64,000 nt of DNA from Protea cynaroides (GCA_028583415.1 CM053274.1:93528549-93592548); one strand, 5' to 3'; positions 1-12,687 are shown, counted from the stretch's first letter. Notes: a model not told the origin generated them from the letters alone. A program made the numbers and translations.

Positions 1-428
1 CAACACTAAGAGCCAGCGAGGGGGGAGGACGGAAGGTGTGGGGGTAATGACAAGATTGCTTGGCATCTTTATGGAAACCATAAAATGCGAGGTGGAGTTT
101 GGTATTTGAGGTGGGAAGGGGACCGAGGGATAAGAGATTTTGCATCGGTTCGACCGACATCGATCATTTTTGTTAATAGTCACCGGCACCGAACCAGTGT
201 CAAGTAAAAAAACAAATAATACTGGATCTGTGTCAAGTGTCAAGTAGAAAAACCTCTTATATGGTGCAAGAGGCACAAGAAGAATCTTTGGGGCCTGTTT
301 CATTATTGGGTAATCGATTAGAGCCTGTGACATTAATCTCTCCTTGTTTAAGATTCATAATCAGCTGCATCAGAAGAAGCAACAACAACGACTTACATTA
401 GTTTTATGTGCATGTGGATGTTTGAATG

Positions 429-725
429 TGTTAAGTTTTTTATTCAAAAGCTCGAACTAATAAGTGGAGCAACTCTCAAGTATTTAAGACACCCAAGGTT
501 CTAGATTTAATCAATGTGAGATTATTCCCAACACTTCTTCTCACATATTACTTCTCTTTTGGGGGTAGTACACGTGGCATAGTCTTTCTCTTGTGTAATA
601 GTAAGAAGTAGCAATCTGGAGCTCAGATACCATATTAAGTTTTTATTTCAAAGGTTCAAATTTAATAGATGAAGTATAAGGTACTTAAGATTCCAGACTT
701 AACCAATATGAGACTATTCCCAATA
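429..725 (-). mobile_element. Complete miniature LTR retrotransposon (TRIM), minus orientation
   Basis: Read on the minus strand, two related direct repeats of 93 bp (633-725, 5' LTR) and 105 bp (429-533, 3' LTR) start TRTTGGGAATARTCTCA and end CTTAAYA. Directly after the 5' LTR, positions 632-621 read TGGTATCTGAGC, which matches 11 of 12 bases of the initiator-tRNA-Met primer-binding site used by many plant Copia and TRIM elements. Just before the 3' LTR lies a purine run, GAGAAGAAG (a plausible polypurine tract). The flanks GAATG (424-428) and GAATA (726-730) match at 4 of 5 bases. There is no coding capacity. The total of about 297 bp is very small even for a TRIM. Confidence 0.75.
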
Positions 726-1022
726 GAATATACTCTCAATTGTTCTTTCTTCATTATCATAATTATAACTACGGAATTTCTATTTAGGGATTCCACATGA
801 ATGCAATGATCTAAGATCAGAAGTGGATAGCCTGATGTGGAGACTTATAAAGACTCAAACACTTAATTCTTAATGAGCTACCTGGTAGAGCCGAATATTA
901 CTTGATTAGATCACATGTGGGTATGGAGGAAAAGTTATTAAAAATTCCACACAAATGCAATGATCACACGTCGGATGTGGATAACCCAATATGGTGATAC
1001 CTTTAATTATGGTGTAAATGAA

Positions 1023-1042
1023 GAGAGAGAGAGAGAGAGAGA
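1023..1042 (+). repeat. (GA)n microsatellite
   Basis: A pure GA dinucleotide run of about 20 bases. Confidence 0.9.
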
Positions 1043-1609
1043 GCTCTTGGACCAGGGAAACAGAGGCAACCAGAGAGGATGATGAGTTAGAAGAAGAACC
1101 AAAACTACAAATTAAAAAAGAAGGCAAAAGAGATACGTTGAAAGAGAAAACAAAACTTATAACAGGTTTGAATGTGTTTGTAGGGAAATACTGGAATGAA
1201 TAAATTTGATGTTATACATTCGAACCCCACCAAAACACCAGAAGTGTCCGGTAAAAGCGAGAGCTTTTAAGCTGGCATCTGTAAGCCTTTTAGATTTGTG
1301 ATTCCTTCCACTTTTTTCTCTTTGTTTCAAAAAACGATACATCACTTTCTCTACCACAGTTGAAACCCAAATATATAATGAAAAGGCTTACCTCTTAACC
1401 CATCATTCACCATTTGAATATATGATATATGAATTTGTAATTGATGTGTAATGGGCCCACATGGTTGTGATGAACTAGCTAGGTGATAAAGTTAATTATT
1501 GTTATTCATGGACTTGGATCTTCTCTGGCCACCTAGTTAGTTGGGATATATTGTTGGGGAAAATAAGGGTTCTTGATTAATCTAATCGTAGAAAGGGGAT
1601 TTAAGAAGA

Positions 1610-2330
1610 CGACCACGTGGCGTCTATCCATGGCTTTGGAAAGAGGGCATCACGGTAAATATTGAAGGAAGCTTGTGTTCGACCCCCCAGTTTGACTCTA
1701 ACAGGATGTGACAAGTAGACAAGGGTGGTTGGACCATTAATGGATTGCTTTTAATGATCATAAATGCTGACAACAAACATTAATGCAAGGTATGCTGACT
1801 TGACCCGCCGATTCAAAGGATCTCGGTCCAAACCGACGAATCGTCAGAATATTACTTGGTAAAAGCACTATGATAGAGACAGTGTTTGGTGATTATTATG
1901 GGGAACATAACCCAAAAGGGAGGTCGAAAGGTGGCTGACGTGATGTTATAGCATAAACTAGGGGGTCGTAGGCCTATTAGCCTACTATGTCCTAAATAGT
2001 TAAATATCTAATAGAGACAGTCATAAGAAAGCGGGCCTAAAAAAGGAAGGTGCACATGTTTGTGAATCTATATATATGTAACGTACAAGCTTGTAAAGGA
2101 CACAATCGATATACAAAGAAAAACTCTTGCTCTCCAATCTTGTTATCTCTCCCATTTTCTTAATTCTCTTTACATAAGCTATCTGTACCATATCCGAATT
2201 GATGGTAAAGGAGGGAAGGTCTTTAAACATTCACAACTTAGGGAACCCTTTATTCGAAAAGGAACTCCAGTGTTTCACTGCGAGTTCCACATTTGACTGT
2301 TTTGGTCAATCCCTTTACGGATTCCATCGA
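1610..2330 (+). mobile_element. Possible Gypsy-type LTR fragment
   Basis: The segment has the layout of a plant LTR: a TATATATATG stretch near 2070, a CT-rich leader-like part (CTCTCCAATCTTGTTATC) and an ending of the form AAAAGGAACTCCAGTG...GAGTTCCACATTTG. I see no second LTR, primer-binding site or target duplication, so this rests only on resemblance. Confidence 0.3.
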
Positions 2331-3552
2331 CAATAGATATGAAGGCCTATTATCACTCGATATGCATACTAATACATGATTGAATCAATTATTTATGTGG
2401 TAGAAGGAATTTAAGTCATTCTGCTTAACTATTGTTGATATAAAGTTCTAATAGACCATACCTTTTTTTTCCAGCTAAATGCATGTTGTTATTCTTTGGA
2501 ATTTATATTAAAAGAATGATTGAAAAAAGTTTATATATTGAAAAATCATTAAATCATTGAAAATGTGAGGAAAAAAAATTCAATTCATGATGAATCATAC
2601 ACTTACCATAAACAAACCTTTTGATTGTTACGGCTAGAAATTATTAGTTATTTATGGGTTAGAAATAGGCTGCTGGTTAAAGATTTTGTAAGTCAGTTTT
2701 AATAGTTGTTGATTTATATGGTCTAATAGTTCAATAGATCATATCCTTCTGTAAAGTCATAAAAATTATAAATTACTTGGGTTCACAGACTCCACGCCAC
2801 ATCCATCCATTCTCAAAGAATGAATGGTCGGCAATGATATTCACCCTGATATTTGAGCAATGGGGAGCACACACCAGACATATCACTAGATACCGTCAGT
2901 TGACAGAATGAAAGGTTCAGGTCTCCTTTACTCCTTTCCTGATTCAGTCCTAATTTTACTTTTTTCCCTTCGGATGAGCTCAACTCAAAAAGATTTTTCA
3001 TATTGGGAATTCCCCAGTGTTGGCCGTTGGGTAAGCATGCCTTCAGCTTATAGAAGTGCAACACGTGGGCAATCTGAGAATTCTCATATTATTTGGAGTA
3101 AAATATTTTTTTATTTCTTTTTACTACAAGATTAGAGTGACTCTAGTATTATAAATCAGATCTCCTTTGCTTTGTTCTTATGGTTGCAGGTTGGAATTGC
3201 AACGAAAAACCTAGGTGTGAATTCTAATGGCAACACCTAGATTTGAAATAATTAATGTAATTTCCATCTTATTACACAATCACTGTAGGTACATTTCACA
3301 TTTATTCCAGGGTATTTATTTAAGTCTTATAATGCCACTCTTTCGTGAAAAATATTTTGATATTTCTGATCATTGGATATTTCGAGAATAGTGGATTAAT
3401 TACCTCAAACTTTAGACTCTTATTGAATCAAATATCTTTCCATTCTTATCACAAAAAAAAATAAAAAAAAATCCTTTCATTTATGTTCATGCATCTTTAT
3501 GTTATTTAATCACTTAAGGAAATTCATTCTTTTCTTCTTTTTGGCTCTAGGA

Positions 3553-3636
3553 AGTTGGTTGTTTTCAATGATATTTATTGAAATTCATAAATTCAGTTGG
3601 TTGTTTTCAATGATATTTATTGAAATTCATAAATTC
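3553..3636 (+). repeat. Perfect 42-bp tandem duplication
   Basis: Units 3553-3594 and 3595-3636 are identical (AGTTGGTTGTTTTCAATGAT... ending CATAAATTC). The duplication is directly followed by a compound C/T-then-A homopolymer at 3637-3683, so replication slippage next to an unstable tract is the likely cause. Confidence 0.9.
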
Positions 3637-3653
3637 CTCCCCCCCCCTCTCTT

Positions 3654-3683
<30 letters not shown>
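3637..3683 (+). repeat. Compound poly(C)-poly(A) tract
   Basis: C-rich run (3637-3673, with a few T) changing directly into about ten A residues. Similar CnAn junctions recur at about 30871, 33264, 33604 and 38228. Confidence 0.85.
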
Positions 3684-3684
<1 letters not shown>

Positions 3685-3852
3685 TGTAATTATGAGGAAT
3701 GAAGTTCCTCATTGAATCAAATGGGCATAAAACCAGTATCTTTTTAATATTTAAGCAATGGAACATGTCTACATTCTGCCCGCTAATATGCACTACTAGT
3801 ATATGCAGCAGTCCATATTCCTACAAATAGCTCTTCACCTAGTCATGTTTTC

Positions 3853-3970
3853 TGTTGGGAATAGTCCCACATTGTTTATTGATTAAAATTTTAAGTGTCT
3901 TATATATGTGAAAATCCTTTTATTTATTATTTCAAATTTTTGAAATAGAAACTTAACATGGTATCAGAGT
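3853..3970 (+). mobile_element. Solo or truncated TRIM LTR with primer-binding site
   Basis: Positions 3853-3958 (106 bp) begin TGTTGGGAATAGTCCCACAT and end AAACTTAACA, the same family as the TRIM at 429-725. The next twelve bases, 3959-3970, read TGGTATCAGAGT, a near-exact initiator tRNA-Met primer-binding site. I find no matching 3' LTR within the next kilobase, so this is a 5' LTR with its primer-binding site whose 3' half has been lost. Confidence 0.7.
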
Positions 3971-4225
3971 TTTAGGTTCTCTTTATACCTTCACCCAAAA
4001 GAACGACCAGTTTATGATTATTTCATTGACATTGGTTCTATAATTAGTCTGTACGTATCCTTAAAATTTATGATTATTTCATTGACATTGCTCCGAAACT
4101 GGGACCAGTTTAGGTAGTATATGAGTCTGACCTTAGAAGGGTTTTTCGACCCATATGGAAGCATTGTCTGGTCTTGACTCCTTCAGAGGAGTTGTAGGGT
4201 CTTTGAATGACCTTCAATCTGATGT

Positions 4226-4272
4226 AAGATGGGTCAAAATTTTTTTTTTTTTTTTGGGTAAAAGATGGATCA
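4226..4272 (-). mobile_element. Minimal retro-insert: poly(T)-GGGTA between target duplications
   Basis: AAGATGGGTCA (4226-4236) and AAGATGGATCA (4262-4272) match at 10 of 11 bases and flank only a T-run plus GGGTA. On the minus strand the insert reads TACCC followed by poly(A), as expected for a 3'-terminal retroposon fragment. Confidence 0.55.
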
Positions 4273-4603
4273 TTTTTGGATATAGGAAACCCCTTGTCCA
4301 TCAGTTTTACCACAAATTGACAGAAATTGAAAACAAAACTTAGGTAGAACATGAGCCTAAACTTGTGTGGGCTTTTTCATGGGCTTAGGCTCAGGATTAG
4401 GACTTCAAATTGCTCAATGGGATTTTTACAATTACTTTGAATTACAAAAGAGAGAGAGAACATGCTAACTTAACCCAATTCATTCAAATCTCATGAATAT
4501 ATCCCACAAAATGCTCATGATAGCATCCAGTTTACATTTCCCATTTAAATGAGAGTTATCTACCCCTAAAATCTTGTAATAATAGAGAAACTAAAGATAT
4601 TAA

Positions 4604-4642
4604 AACACACACACACACACTATATATATATATATATATATT
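4604..4642 (+). repeat. Compound (AC)n(TA)n microsatellite
   Basis: An AC dinucleotide run (4604-4620) passes directly into a TA run (4621-4642). Confidence 0.9.
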
Positions 4643-5827
4643 AGGATAAAGCTGTGAAGCATTTATTTGCTGCCCTGTAGGGGTACCTTTTAAATATAGA
4701 TGAACAGCAAGACTTTAAGGGGATACCAGATTTAGGAAAGTGGAAGTTGTTTTCAGCTAATTAAGGGGCCCAACCAACAGTATTGTTTAGGTAAGAAACA
4801 GTGTGTAGTTTAATTAGATACAAATGTCATAGTTACCTATTTTATCTAAAATAACGTGGTCTTCCTCTCTTTTGAGAAGAAGAACAAAACCACCATTAAC
4901 GAATTTTCAGTTTTATTCAGCATCTACCCGTGCATTACTTTTCTAAGAATCTCTCTATCAAAATTGTCACGACTCCCTGGAGTCATGTACCCATATGAGG
5001 AAAATAAAGGCCTCAAGCATATCCCCAAATTAATTACAAAATATAACTAGATCAATAAATGAACTATCCCAAATTACAAAAGGGACATTGTTGTAGGTAT
5101 CTTTTTCTATTTCCACCTCTTCCTGTCTTCATATATATATATTTTTAATCTAATCCATGTAAAATATTTTATGGACTAAATTAATTATAAAGTTAGTTGG
5201 TTTAATGAGAGTATAATTACAAATAGAACTGTTTAAGTATGATTAGAGATGGACCAATCTGGTCCACTGTTGGACTGGTTCAGGGTTAGCGGTGGTATTA
5301 TAAATACCAATGGTTAAGATCCCCACAGTCACAATGTTATTTTCTTCTCTTATTCCCATACGCAGAGAGAAGGTCAAGGGATCCCGACAGGCTGTGGAAG
5401 ACTTTGATCCAGACATTCCAAGCATTCAAAGCAAAGAAAATGATCGAAAATCAATCTATAGCAAAAGGTATGTATCTTATCATCTCTTTCAATACACATT
5501 GTATTCTAGTAATCTGTGTGGTGTGTTCGTTAGGGTTCATAGGAAATCCCATAGGAAAAACCCAAAGGGGATCTAAAAAATCTTACAGTCCATTGTTTCT
5601 TCTTGGTTAAGGTGAGAATTGTGTAGGAGAAAAAGAATGTTGCCAGAAGGTTTCATATCTGAACTTTGCCAGAGCTTAGCTTTCGTGGGAGTTTCTTGCA
5701 AAGGATGATGAACAATTTGTACGGTGGGAATAAAAGGGAGAGAAATGGTTAGGGTTATCCCAGGAAATTAGGGAAAGTGAAAAAGATAACCCGCTAAAGA
5801 AGAAATAAATCCCGTGGGGTATACATT

Positions 5828-6240
5828 TACAATTTCGGCTCCGATTTTCTAATTACCGTAGCCAAAACCAATTTTCGACTGTGGACCTTTTGGTTTATCG
5901 TAGTCGAAAATGTATATAAGTTTTTCACACTTCAGCCAAACAGCAGAGCCTATTCTGCCAAGAATACTCTGTATTTTTTTACTCGACTACGATAATGTAT
6001 GTCGGTATAAAAACTACGGTTACGATACATATTACTGAATAACTGTGGCAAAAAATGTGTTTTTGGCTACGGTACATATATGGCCATAGATATATCTTTA
6101 AGGCTTCGGTATTAGTTCTTACATTAGACTAAAACATGTTTTAGGCTACTTTTTTACCTACGGCTATCATATGTTCTGTTGCTATAAATTGTTTTGGTTT
6201 AAATAGTACCATAGCCAAAACCCGTAGCCAAAAATAAGAA
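5828..6240. repeat. Cluster of GTAGCCAAAA motifs in both orientations
   Basis: Variants of CCGTAGCCAAAA and its complement TTTTGGCTACGG recur (near 5866, 6060, 6197 and 6225, with weaker ones between). Short motifs repeated in both orientations are typical of the subterminal regions of CACTA-type DNA transposons. I could not find terminal CACTA repeats or a target duplication, so the element class is open. Confidence 0.4.
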
Positions 6241-6999
6241 TTGCCATGGTATGATTGGTATCTAGCTTTTGCAATCACATGGTGGTGCTCCATTCAGCTC
6301 CTATAGGGGTTTTTGATTGTTTAACCGACCCTACCATGCTGATGCATTATTATTATTGTTTGATTTCAAACTACTCCTACTCCTACTCCGCATTTGTAAA
6401 CATGTATGGCCATCATAAAATCATTTAACCTCATTTCTCCTCCTACGTACAACCAAGATGTGAGTAACGAGTATAGTTTGACTTCAGCTCAGCTCTTAAT
6501 GTTGAACAATAGTAGGCTACTTGAGGAGCCAGGTCGTCTGTAGCACTTAAAAGCATTACTGGGCGTGTAGCATCTGGCTGATGGGCTGATGGACACTATG
6601 TGATCGTTCATGCATCCAACGCTCCAAATTGAAAAATCAAAACCTTGTACGATAGGTGAAAAAGTATGGAAGATAGCCATAACTCTAATTGTCATCTTTT
6701 TTGACAAAGCCAGATCCCCTGTTCTTCTTCTCTGCCATCATCGATCGATCCCATTCTTCTCTCTTTCTTTCTGCTCATATTGTAAATCCTATATGTCTAG
6801 AATATTTGAATTCAAATATTGTAATTGTATTCATCTCTTTAAAAAGAATACAAACTCCTCTAAGAAATTATTGAGGAGATTCAAATCCAAAATTTGTTCT
6901 TTTAAATTTCAAGCTTAATCAATTTTATTATTTTAAGATAATGGATACTATTTAACTAATCAGTTCTCATAAATTGGACATTGATTTACTTTCAATCAA

Positions 7000-7960
7000 T
7001 AATTTAACATACAATCAAACAAGCTAAGTCGGTTAGTTAACGATTTATAATATAGAGCTCATATATACCAACAAAGTATAAAAAGTGTAACCGGGCTCAT
7101 ACCAATCGGTTTATAATCAGTTTCATATCAACCATTTTGGTTTTCAATGATTTAACCACTGATGTTCAATCGATAAATAGCTGCACAACCAATGACCCTT
7201 ATGTACAGAAATACATGTCCATTCTCACCTTTAGTTGCTAGTTGGTGTGAGATTAAAGCCATGGAGACGACAAAGGAGGAGAATGTATAAAGTGTGAACA
7301 ATATAGTCCCACATCTGTTGAAGAAAAGAAATCGTTAAAAAACTCCATATAGAAGGAGACATCTCCTTTAATGTAGGATGACTTCTACAACCAATTAGTC
7401 CCACATCGACTATAGATTGAAATTTTTTTTTTTTTTTTTGGGTGAATAGATGCATAAGTCATAAAAGGAGACATAGATATAAGGGTATAATCGGTTTGAT
7501 TCGACTAAAGGAGTTATAAGCAAAAAGGCAAAACCAAACCGCTTGATAACCGGTTCTTGATTTTTCTACCAGAAATTAACCGATTAACAACTGGTATATC
7601 GGTTTTTGTGGAATTTTGGTTAATCAACTTGCAAACAATTTCTTATTTAGTTTCTATTGGTTCCAATTAATGAGCTTCTTATTGATTTTAATTATTTCCA
7701 TATTCAAAACTCAAATCCAAGTATAGAATACAATCTCATTTAAGTGTTACATTTCCAACCATCGGTTTATGGCTTTTGCACCGAATTGAACCGTAATCTA
7801 ACCGAATAATTAAGTTCTGTTCAGTAACTCGATTTTGGTTCAAAGTTGCTCCTTGAATAAACACTTAAGAGAAGTATAAGGCCAGATTATTTAATCGGTC
7901 TTTAATCGGTTGGTTTAGGTCGGTTTTCGGCCAATCAATGTAAGTTTTCTGGTTAGCACT
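7000..7960. repeat. CGGTTT/AACCG-rich transposon relic region
   Basis: Degenerate motifs such as ACCGGTTC, TAATCGGTT, AACCGATTAAC and TCGGTTTTCGG recur on both strands over about 1 kb. In many plant genomes such sequence is the body of non-autonomous foldback or hAT-like elements. Two TAGTCCCACAT motifs (7305-7315 and 7397-7407) resemble the start of the TRIM LTR family seen elsewhere here. No clear boundaries are visible. Confidence 0.35.
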
Positions 7961-8220
7961 GTGGACAATCTGTTAATACATCACTCAAGAGACCAAAATC
8001 CTGAGCTGATCGTTTATTAATGGATCAGTCCGATTTTGGGTTTTTTTTTTTATCTGGTTTAAATGACACGGTCTTGGTTTTGACACCTGTGGGTTCACCC
8101 TATAAAAAACACTTCGTGAGGTCATAAATGTAATTACATAATCATGCAAATCCATGAATGACATTCCATATCCCATTCAAACTGTGATTTGATTAAATCA
8201 GGACGCCTACTAACCTCCAC

Positions 8221-8262
8221 AATGTGTGGACGAGAACGAAAAATGTGTGGACGAGAACGAAA
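8221..8262 (+). repeat. Perfect 21-bp tandem duplication
   Basis: Two adjacent identical units AATGTGTGGACGAGAACGAA(A). Confidence 0.9.
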
Positions 8263-8917
8263 AAGGGAGCAGGCAAGCCCAAGAGGTCTCTGGTTTAAAA
8301 CAGTGCTACTCCTGACCGTTGACAGGCTCGGAGGTTTCTTCCATGGAAGGACTCCAGTTGTGACTCATAATCCCAAAAAAAAAAAAAAAAAAAATCATGT
8401 TACAAGAGTTTATCTCAAAAGGTTTTGAGTGATCTTATTTTATTTTATATAATTTTTTCAATACCAGTTGGTCCTTTACATTTGAGTTTTTATGTTAAAA
8501 TCTAGTATGGTTTTAGAGGTTTGCTAGGATCTTGAGTGTCTTCATGTAAAATCCAGTCTCAGGTGATGATGCCAAACATCAATTAGGGTTTTATATCGGG
8601 AGGAGCTTTGTGAAGGTGGAAGAAGAATTCATGGCTGAGGTCATCTTAACAGAAAATTCATCTCAAGGACCTCAGGTGTGCCAGAAGACTCGAGATTCTA
8701 TTTCAACCCAGGCACAACCTTTGGGTGACGGCGACGGCTGCCAACGTGGCAATAAAAATCTCTACCTTCAATTATCTGAGATATTTTGCTGATTTTGTGT
8801 TTGTGGTTGGCTCTCTCTCTCTATATCTATATTCTCCAGTAATGGATTAGCCGCAGCTCAGTGCTCAGCCTCAATCTCTCTTCCTAAACTAGCTTAGCAC
8901 TGAATTGAAGCGTTCTA

Positions 8918-11900
8918 ATGGCGGCCTCGACTGCTTCAATCTTCTCCTCCACGTCGCAGCCTCTGTTCGCTGTCCGGTCTATATCTAGCTGCAACGCTGG
9001 TCCGTCCGTTTCTGATACTAATGGTAAGTCCCCTGTTTTCTGGTGCTTATCTCATTTTGTTTCATCTTCTGGAAAAGATGAATTGGCAGCTGAGTTTAGC
9101 TTTCACCTTCATTTTGTCATGCTGGTTTTGAGTGATTTGATACTTTAAATTACTAGAGATGTTCATGGTATGAAACCATGATACTCACTTGTCTGAATTC
9201 TGCTGGGTTTAAAGAATTGTATGTTGGATGTGGTCTTTGGATTTGCAAATCCTATGTGCTGAACAACTTTGAGTTCTTACTTCTTAATTCATAGTTCAGA
9301 CCGCTCTATGTTTTTCTAGACTTGATATTGGGGCAGATAATGGATTCGGTCTCATGGTAAACTTTCTAAGTAGCAGAGATTTGACTTTAGATTATCGATT
9401 TTCTAGTCACAGTTGAGCAATTCAACCATATCTAACATTAACATAAATGTGCCCGACTGCAGCAAGTAATTTCATGGGTGCTCCCTTGCGGCTGTATCTT
9501 CCGAAACAGAAAGTTATAAAGATAACTAGGCAAGTAAGGGCTGCTGCTGTTGCAACTCCTGCGGCGGAGGAAATCAAGGAGTACGTGTCTTCTTACATGT
9601 TTCTGCCTTTAAATTCCTAATGGATGCTTTGTTATGGTGAAACTTGATATCTGAAGTCAGGAAGTACTGTTCACTGTGCCACGTTTTTTTGGTGGTCTGA
9701 ACTGGGCAATTTTGTACTTTCGGGGGTTTATGATTTCTCTATATATATGGAGTGTAATCTCGTGAGGAGCTTGTGTCAGGGTTTATAATTTTCATTGAAA
9801 TAGTGAAGCTCTGATTGATCACTTTGCCGTGGACGTAGCCCATACATTTTGTGTGTGAACCGCATGAATCCTTGTGTTTTGTTTTATTTCTCTTTCATTT
9901 TTCCTTTTGCTATTGTTCTTCAGCTGTGTTGTTAATTCCTAAACATGCTTTTCAGCCTCCATAGGCCAACAAATTTTGTAGCATTGCCTTTACATTCTTG
10001 GTGGTTCTAGATTCACTAGCATGCAAACTTGTATTAAAATCAAATAATTGGAGATGACCATTTGCTGATTTCCACTATAAGATCTCATAGGGCAAAAATC
10101 ACCTGGAGTAAATGTCAGGTGATCAGGTCCAAAACCATCTTTTTAATAATCAGATTTGTCATAATATTTGTGATGGCCAAAATGAAAAGTTTGACTACAA
10201 AATGATTTAGTTGGTTTGGAAGGGCAAACTGTCAAGGTTATTTTTTTTTATCTGGAGTATCTACTGGGATCATAAGCTGCGATGTTGTGTTTCCATTCTT
10301 ACGATCATAAATCCTCTAAGAGTTTTATCAAAAATAACTAGGGAATGAGCATGTATAAAAATTAAGCGACTCATTTATCCAATTTAAGAATCATATCAGG
10401 TGACTGTCTACATTTTTGTGAACATTAATGTTATCATGCCCTTTAGCCCTGATCTGAGGATTCCTCTTTGTATGTTTTAAGATTTTTCATATATTATCAG
10501 TATAACTGTTGAGCCTGCATTTGGCATTTTCTGTGGTTAGTACTGACATATCTTACCCATGTGCTATTTACATAAATATCATTGTTGCAACCTTGGGCTC
10601 CTCTTGTTATCAGATTTCATATATTGTTTCTTTTGCAGAGCTGAAATTTAGCTTGGTATAACAGCTAGTGGACTGCTGTTTCGCAGGTATTCACTTTCAA
10701 CATGGGCAGAATTTGACCTTGGAAGGGCTCCTGTCTTTTGGAAAACCATGAATGGTCTTCCTCCTACTTCTGTATGTTGGGCACTCAAGCTGACTGATTT
10801 TTCTCATCTGGTTTTTGGTTTATTTGACTCCAACATTGGGTAGTCCAATTTTTGACAGGGAGAAATGCTAACACTCTTCTACAACCCTTCTACAAATAAA
10901 CTTACTCCAAGTGAAGAGTTTGGAATTGCATTTAATGGTATGTTCTTCTATCACTGTTATGATTAATTCCATACCATTTTTTAGATACTAATATATCACA
11001 GTTTCAGTGACCTTTTTTTTTAATATTTTTAATACAAGTTTTAGTGATTTTGTTGTTGTGTATTGTGTTCTTTGATTTTGGATGTGTAGGGCTCATCTTG
11101 TTGTTCTGTTTGCAGGGGGATTTAATCAGCCCATCATGTGCGGTGGTGAACCTCGGATGATGCTCAGGAAAAACCGGGGAAAAGCTGATCCTCCCATGTA
11201 TAGCATCAAGATATGTGTTCCTAAGCATGGTTTGTGTAGCTCCATCAACATTTATGTATTCTGCTTTTCTTGTTCTTCTTCTTTGTGTGTGTGCCTGTGC
11301 TGGGAGAGGTATGATTTTTTTCCGGTGAACTCATAAAAATGCCTTGTGGCAGCTGTTAACTTGATCTTCTCATTTACTAATGGAACCGAATGGGATGGTC
11401 CCTACAAATTGCAATTTCAAGTTCCCAAGCCGTGGCAAAACAAACCAATAGATTTTTTCAATGAGGTATTAAAAATATTACTGCTTGAGCTTGGAGGGTT
11501 AGTACTTGAGCTTTGCTGGTTACTTCTTCTGAATGCCTGGGGGAGCTCCACAACAGAGCGGAGTCTAGAGATAAGAGGAATTCTATGAATTAAAATATTG
11601 AGAGAACATTCATCCTGTATGCAGGGTCTAGCAGAAGAATTAAGCAAAGAGGGTGCATGTGATAGAGCAATCTTTCCAGACTCAAACATTATTGCCGATC
11701 GCTGTGTTATGATTGGCAACTTGAGTGTCGAAGGGGTAAGTATGTTGGATGCTTATACAACGTCTTTAATCTTCTGTAAGTTATTGAATGACTTCATCAT
11801 CTTTGTTTTCTGAAAATGTACTGATACAGGGAGATCGCTGCAATCTGGACCTTGTACCAGGATGCACAGATCCAAGCTCACCCTCTTTTAATCCACTGGC

Positions 11901-11949
11901 TAATGTTGATGATGGATCATGTCCAATTGATTCAGACTCTGAGGAATAA
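8918..11949 (+). CDS. PIFI: Chloroplast post-illumination chlorophyll fluorescence increase protein
   Basis: Eight exons join in frame: 8918-9023, 9463-9580, 10687-10771, 10859-10937, 11116-11229, 11353-11465, 11625-11735, 11830-11949 (281 residues). All introns are GT-AG. The first 60 or so residues are rich in Ser, Ala and Arg (MAASTASIFSSTSQPLF...), as expected of a chloroplast transit peptide. The mature part carries the conserved blocks FWKTMNGLPPTSGE, LFYNPST, FNGGFNQPIMCGGEPRMML, FSFTNGTEWDGPYKLQFQVP, AEELSKEGAC, and the acidic tail GDRCNLDLVPGC...DDGSCP. These match PIFI of Arabidopsis (At3g15840), which is needed for NDH-linked non-photochemical reduction of plastoquinone in chlororespiration; its biochemistry is unknown. 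The start is the first ATG after a CT-rich leader and opens the transit peptide. Nothing looks broken. Intron 2 (9581-10686) holds an old LTR fragment. Confidence 0.93.
9700..9960 (+). mobile_element. Copia-like LTR remnant in PIFI intron 2
   Basis: This stretch is clearly related, in the same orientation, to 46555-46745. Shared blocks include TTTCTCTATATATATGGAGT, CATTGAAATAGT, TGATCACTTTGCC and CTGTGTTGTTA(A/C)TTCCTAA. The shared part resembles the R-U5 end of plant Copia LTRs. No internal domain or partner LTR is nearby, so it is a solo or fragmentary LTR. Confidence 0.5.
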
Positions 11950-12687
11950 CATTCTTAGCATCCTTTCTTCATAATACTAATCCTTTCCATATGTGAGTCT
12001 AATTATATCACTGTATGATAGCATGATTCTTAAATGTTTATAGCATATGTGGCTTGAAGCAGGAGTTACGGGCCTTGTAATTGTAATGATGATTGTATTT
12101 TACAGAACTTGTCTTGATTGTCAGCTAATGTCAAGGATCATGGTCTGCTGTTGCCGAGTCTTCGGATTGAATCTCACCTTCACCTTCAGGGATTGGGTTG
12201 AAGGGTTATGGGGGAAGGAAAATCTTAGGTAACCCCAAAAAAAAAAAAAAAAAAAAAAGAAAAAAAAGAAGGTGATACAACAAAGTTACAAGAGGCACAT
12301 TCTACTTCTGAGGTGTGTGTACTTGTAATCTTTAAAGTTGAGTTTATGACCCCAAGAAAATGCAAAAGAAGTTAACATGGGGAAAGCTGTGATCCCCAAA
12401 ACAGGTAAGCATGTATTGACTATGACTAGGGCGGGATTATTTGATATCAATAAGTAGGGAAGAAAGTGTGGTAGAAAGGGTTGGCTTGGCTGTGTTTTAT
12501 TTTGCTTATTCTACACTGACGGCTGAAAAACTTATTCCGATTTCTTGGTTCGATTAAGCCACAAAACTAACATAAGTTTGAGGTACATATTATTACCAAG
12601 TTTCAGGTGTATAAACACAATCATTTGATGTATAAGGGTTAAACTATCAGACACGTAATTGACATGACTTGCGAAATAAAGGATCAG
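11950..12687. other. PIFI 3' flank; no gene seen
   Basis: The first few hundred bases presumably include the PIFI 3' untranslated region. A poly(A) run (12236-12270) preceded by TAACCCC has the form of a retroposon tail, but I found no target duplication. Nothing else is recognisable. Confidence 0.4.

Larger units (their letters stand above)
1..8917. other. Gene-free left flank rich in retroelement relics
   Basis: I find no conserved protein here on either strand; the open frames are short and resemble no family I recognise. The stretch contains a small TRIM (429-725), a solo TRIM-type LTR (3853-3958), a possible Gypsy-type LTR fragment (about 1610-2330), short tandem duplications, homopolymer tracts, and a region with many GTAGCCAAAA-type motifs (5828-6240). 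The last 100 bases form the likely promoter and leader of PIFI and include a CT-rich patch around 8812-8834. Confidence 0.6.

Noticed and set aside
8610..8792. A small gene just upstream of PIFI (60 codons)
   Set aside because: No family resemblance, and it lies in the probable PIFI promoter; an ordinary chance frame.
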